A stretch of 9,328 nucleotides of DNA from an uncultured Prevotellaceae bacterium (GTDB taxonomy: Bacteria > Bacteroidota > Bacteroidia > Bacteroidales > Muribaculaceae), in assembly GCA_945983195.1 (NCBI GenBank), contig CAMFSS010000064.1:1-9328 (forward strand). Reading direction: 5' to 3'. The translations under genes were made by a program, and so were the position numbers. Of the stretch, positions 7,001 through 9,328 are shown in pieces (position 1 is the first letter of the stretch; each line of letters begins with the position of its first letter). The notes beneath the pieces are model-generated. The model ran no database searches. It was not told where the DNA came from and was given only the letters and a program-made list of their open reading frames with translations.

Positions 7001-7027
7001 GAAGAGGCTGCACGGTGCAGCCTCTTC
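7001..7027 (+). terminator. Strong intrinsic terminator shared by convergent operons
   Basis: GAAGAGGCTGCAC (7001-7013) and GTGCAGCCTCTTC (7015-7027) are perfectly complementary around one central base, so the practical stem is about 12 bp with a 3-base loop. On the plus strand it is followed by ATTTTATTTTCC, a good U-rich tail, 33 bases after the lipoprotein stop. On the minus strand the hairpin is followed by GTTTTGTC, so it may also stop transcription coming from mnmA and the small membrane-protein gene. Confidence 0.9.
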
Positions 7028-7108
7028 ATTTTATTTTCCTATTATGCGCTATTTAGCGTTATGATTAGAAAGTATGCTTGCGCATAACAATCAAACGACA
7101 GATTTAGG

Positions 7109-7402
7109 CTAAATAACGAAGAGATTGAATGTCCTGATGAAAAATACCACGATAAAAGCAATTGTCGGCAACACGAACAAAATGATCTTTATCAATTTCC
7201 ACGATAATCCTTGGCACAAGCAAGCAATAAATTCCTTAATCATCGGAATCACCAAGTAAATCGCGGCAACGGTACAAACCGCCATCCATGGCAGTGGCAT
7301 TTGTTCCGGCTTTTTCTTGAAAGCAATCATCAATGCTAAGTACAAAACTATCAGAATAGTTTCAGCAGTGTCATACTCAAGTAAAAACTTCCTCGTTTTC
7401 AT
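7109..7402 (-). CDS. Small hypothetical membrane protein with three predicted transmembrane helices
   Basis: The frame runs from ATG at 7402-7400 to TAG at 7111-7109 and encodes 97 residues. Three hydrophobic segments are visible at about 14-28 (ETILIVLYLALMIAF), 38-56 (around AVCTVAAIYLVIPMI) and 70-90 (around IKIILFVLPTIAFIVVFFI). They are separated by short basic or polar loops (KKKPEQ; KEF...SWK), consistent with an inner-membrane protein. I recognise no family and no catalytic residue. It starts 39 bases after the mnmA stop on the same strand, so it may be the last cistron of that operon; no good -7 element is evident in the gap. Its lower GC content than mnmA hints at a less conserved or more recently acquired gene. 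The coding call rests on clean start, stop and membrane topology, not on homology. Confidence 0.6.
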   Translation of the reverse strand: MKTRKFLLEYDTAETILIVLYLALMIAFKKKPEQMPLPWMAVCTVAAIYLVIPMIKEFIACLCQGLSWKLIKIILFVLPTIAFIVVFFIRTFNLFVI

Positions 7403-7441
7403 AATACAATTATGTTAGGTTTATTTATTCAATGTCTATCC

Positions 7442-8527
7442 TCATTTCACTTTCTGCCCGGTGATTACGCCGCTGCCGTAGCACAAATGTGATGTAGGGT
7501 CGTAAATCACTGCAAACTGCCCCGGTGCTATGCCCTGCACCTTCTTCTCCGATTCTATCACATATTCCATTCCGCCAAGGTGCGTGAGCTTGCCGCGAAG
7601 AAATTCGGGCATGTGGCGATTCTTGAAAGTGATGTCGACCGGACCGCTCACTCCCTCCCAGGGATTGCCCGAAATGAAGTGCATCTCATCAAGATGCAGC
7701 GTGTTGCCATACTGTTTCTCGTTGTCGTAGCCATTGCTCACATACACCACATTGTCGTTCACATTCTTCTTCACCACATACCACGGACCACCGCTCAGCC
7801 CAAGACCCTTGCGCTGCCCGATGGTGTGGAACCAGTAGCCGCGATGCTCGCCGAGCTTTCGCCCGGTCTCTATCTCTATGATGCTGCCGCGCTTCTCGCC
7901 AAGATGACGGCGAATGAAGTCGTTGTAGTTGATTTTTCCGAGGAAGCAAATTCCCTGGCTGTCCTTGCGGTAGGCATTCGGCATCTTCACGTCTACCGCA
8001 ATGCGCCTCACCTCGCTCTTAGGCAAGTTGCCAATGGGGAAGATGATATGCTCAAGCTGCTCGTAGCTTATTTGCGCCAGGAAGTCGGTCTGGTCCTTCA
8101 CCGGGTCGACAGCCGTGGCAAGATACTTGCGCCCGTCGATGAAGTCGGTAGTGGCATAGTGCCCGGTAGCGGTTAGGTCGAAGTCCTTTCCCCATCGTTG
8201 CTCAAAGTAGCCGAATTTTATCATCTTGTTGCACATCATGTCGGGGTGCGGAGTTAGCCCTGCCTTCACGGTGCGCAGAGCATATTCCATCACATTCTCC
8301 CAGTATTCTTCGTGGAGCGACACCACTTCAAACGGCAATCCATACTTGCGTGCGATGAACTGGCACATTTCTATATCCTCCTCAGCCGAGCAGTCGCCCT
8401 CGCCGTTGTCCATGCCTATGCGAATGTAGAAAAGGTTGAGATCATGCCCCTCCTCCATCAGACGGTGCACAACCACTGCGCTGTCCACACCGCCCGAAAC
8501 CAATACAGCTATATTTCGTTTCTCCAT
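7442..8527 (-). CDS. mnmA: tRNA-specific 2-thiouridylase MnmA
   Basis: The 361-residue product is a full-length MnmA, which uses ATP to activate U34 of the Lys, Glu and Gln tRNAs and installs sulfur at C2, acting in the cytoplasm with a persulfide donor from a cysteine desulfurase. The PP-loop ATP site is SGGVDS at residues 11-16. DCSAEEDIE (45-53) is the characteristic helix after the first strand. The nucleophilic cysteine is Cys99 in HPDMMCNKMIKF and the second catalytic cysteine is Cys194 in DSQGICFLGKINYNDF, matching the Cys pair of the E. coli enzyme. GQRKGLGLSGGPWYV marks the central domain, and the C-terminal beta-barrel ends in GQFAVIYD and YGSGVITGQKVK. Start is ATG at 8527; stop is TGA. 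The upstream DUF5106 gene ends 29 bases before it and a small membrane-protein gene follows, so it is probably in a three-gene transcript. Bacteroidetes often carry more than one MnmA-like paralogue; this copy has every key residue. Confidence 0.95.
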   Translation of the reverse strand: MEKRNIAVLVSGGVDSAVVVHRLMEEGHDLNLFYIRIGMDNGEGDCSAEEDIEMCQFIARKYGLPFEVVSLHEEYWENVMEYALRTVKAGLTPHPDMMCNKMIKFGYFEQRWGKDFDLTATGHYATTDFIDGRKYLATAVDPVKDQTDFLAQISYEQLEHIIFPIGNLPKSEVRRIAVDVKMPNAYRKDSQGICFLGKINYNDFIRRHLGEKRGSIIEIETGRKLGEHRGYWFHTIGQRKGLGLSGGPWYVVKKNVNDNVVYVSNGYDNEKQYGNTLHLDEMHFISGNPWEGVSGPVDITFKNRHMPEFLRGKLTHLGGMEYVIESEKKVQGIAPGQFAVIYDPTSHLCYGSGVITGQKVK

Positions 8528-8556
8528 AAATAAGTCAGATTGTTCTACCCACTCCC

Positions 8557-9328
8557 CTACCTGTTGAAAAGAGCCTTAACGGTCTCAAGGTTGATGTTCT
8601 TGTCGATAATCGAGTGATCCTTGTCGAGAAGATAGAAGCTGGGCGAGTAGCGAATGTCGTAGTTGTCACCTGCCTCCTCCGAAGCTCCAATTATCCATTA
8701 GTCTGAGTAGCCGCGGGCAGCGTCAGCCCACTCGCGCGAGTAGCTGTCGGGATAAATGCTCACCACCTTAACCTCACCAGCATCAATGAGCTTGTTGAGA
8801 GTCACATCGGTGCTGAGCCTCAGTCGGGCAATCGAACAGTCGAGACAGTCTGGGTCGTTGAAGAACAGCAGTATGGGGCAGCCTGTAACTTCGCTGAAAC
8901 GATGCTTCTGCTTGTCGGGAGTTGTGTAGCTGAAATCAGGTGCAATTGCACCTGTCTTGTTCTGCTCAATCTTCTTGATTTGAGCCTGATAACGCTGTTT
9001 ATGCACCGATTTCACCTTTTTCGACGCTACAAATGCCTGGGCAAACGGCAAATATGCCTCATCGCTCCAGAACTCTGCACCGGGCGCATAGAGTGCCTTC
9101 TCGGCAATCTCCATAATCATTATGTAGTTGGCAAGATTCGACTGTGCGCGGTTCATGAATTGCTTTATCGAAGAAAAGACGATGTTGCGGTGCGCATACT
9201 TGAAAAAAGTTACGTAGTCGCGAAATGCTCCGTCGAATGCTGCCGAATCGGCAATGTGCTTCGACAGGTTGAAATTGTCCCACAAGCGCGCTACTATGTA
9301 GAGCGTCCGACCGTCACGCGTCCTGATA
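8557..9328 (-). pseudogene. DUF5106/thioredoxin-fold envelope protein interrupted by an in-frame TAA; 5' end beyond window
   Basis: The minus-strand frame enters at the window edge and continues for 209 codons to TAA at 8700-8698. It then runs on in the same frame for another 46 codons to TAG at 8559-8557. The upstream part has a helical DUF5106-like segment (DGRTLYIVARLWDNFNLS, then a long run of helices), then a thioredoxin-like domain opening at TGAIAPDFSYTTPD. FFNDPDCLDCS holds a CxxC pair (Cys codons at 8847-8845 and 8838-8836). The sequence past the stop is plainly the rest of the fold: WIIGAS..., then YDIRYSPSFYLLDKDHSI, where the Pro codon at 8643-8641 sits in the cis-Pro loop facing the CxxC, and a final helix. 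Truncation would remove that strand, the cis-Pro and the last helix, so the product should be non-functional as a thioredoxin. There is no Met in the tail to restart translation. Relatives are exported thiol-disulfide-type proteins of Bacteroidales. A single-base nonsense change or a sequence error explains it; mnmA follows 29 bases downstream. Confidence 0.82.

Noticed and set aside
7047..7058. Small hairpin CGCTA-TT-TAGCG considered as a second terminator
   Set aside because: Only a 5-bp stem with no U-rich tail on either strand; the 7001-7027 hairpin already accounts for termination.
7580..8176. 198-codon plus-strand frame opposite mnmA
   Set aside because: It is antisense to mnmA, which carries all catalytic residues; no independent coding evidence.
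8698..8700. Stop-codon reassignment as an explanation for the in-frame TAA
   Set aside because: TAA ends susC, susD and the third operon gene cleanly in this same window, so TAA is a normal stop here.

Overview
The window looks like a chromosomal segment of a gut Bacteroidales bacterium. The evidence is a SusC/SusD outer-membrane pair, lipoproteins with acidic residues right after the lipobox cysteine, a DUF5106 thioredoxin-like protein, a DUF151 nuclease with a UVR-type tail, almost no Shine-Dalgarno sequences, and a Bacteroidetes-type -7 promoter motif (TAnnTTTG). The moderately GC-rich coding regions and very AT-rich spacers fit Muribaculaceae or a relative, but that family-level placement is an impression only.

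Layout. (1) Bases 1-539, minus strand: the first 179 codons of a bifunctional-nuclease-family (DUF151) protein, cut by the window edge. (2) Bases 540-1113: a 574-base AT-rich divergent intergenic region. It holds 2.8 copies of a 72-bp tandem repeat, a good -7 element for the susC operon, and a long AT-rich leader stem-loop. (3) Bases 1114-6967, plus strand: a three-gene operon encoding a SusC-like TonB-dependent transporter, a SusD-like surface lipoprotein, and a 270-aa lipoprotein that is probably an accessory surface binding protein. It ends at a strong hairpin terminator (7001-7027). (4) Bases 7109-9328, minus strand, converging on that terminator: in transcription order, a DUF5106/thioredoxin-fold gene broken by an in-frame TAA, mnmA (tRNA 2-thiouridine synthase), and a small three-helix membrane protein. 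Gaps of 29 and 39 bases suggest co-transcription.

How the genes work together. The SusC-like barrel and SusD-like lid should form a TonB-powered uptake complex for a glycan or other oligomeric nutrient, with the third lipoprotein helping to capture substrate at the surface. No glycoside hydrolase, protease, sigma/anti-sigma pair or other regulator is in view, so the substrate cannot be named. The right-hand block is housekeeping (tRNA modification) beside a damaged envelope redox-type protein.

The two observations most worth a second look are the premature TAA in the DUF5106 gene, with the frame intact for 46 further codons including the cis-proline loop, and the tandem repeat upstream of the nuclease gene, which puts six identical TAAATTTG (-7-like) octamers on the minus strand at a strict 40/32-base rhythm. 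I found no clear evidence of a wholly new defence or mobile system.
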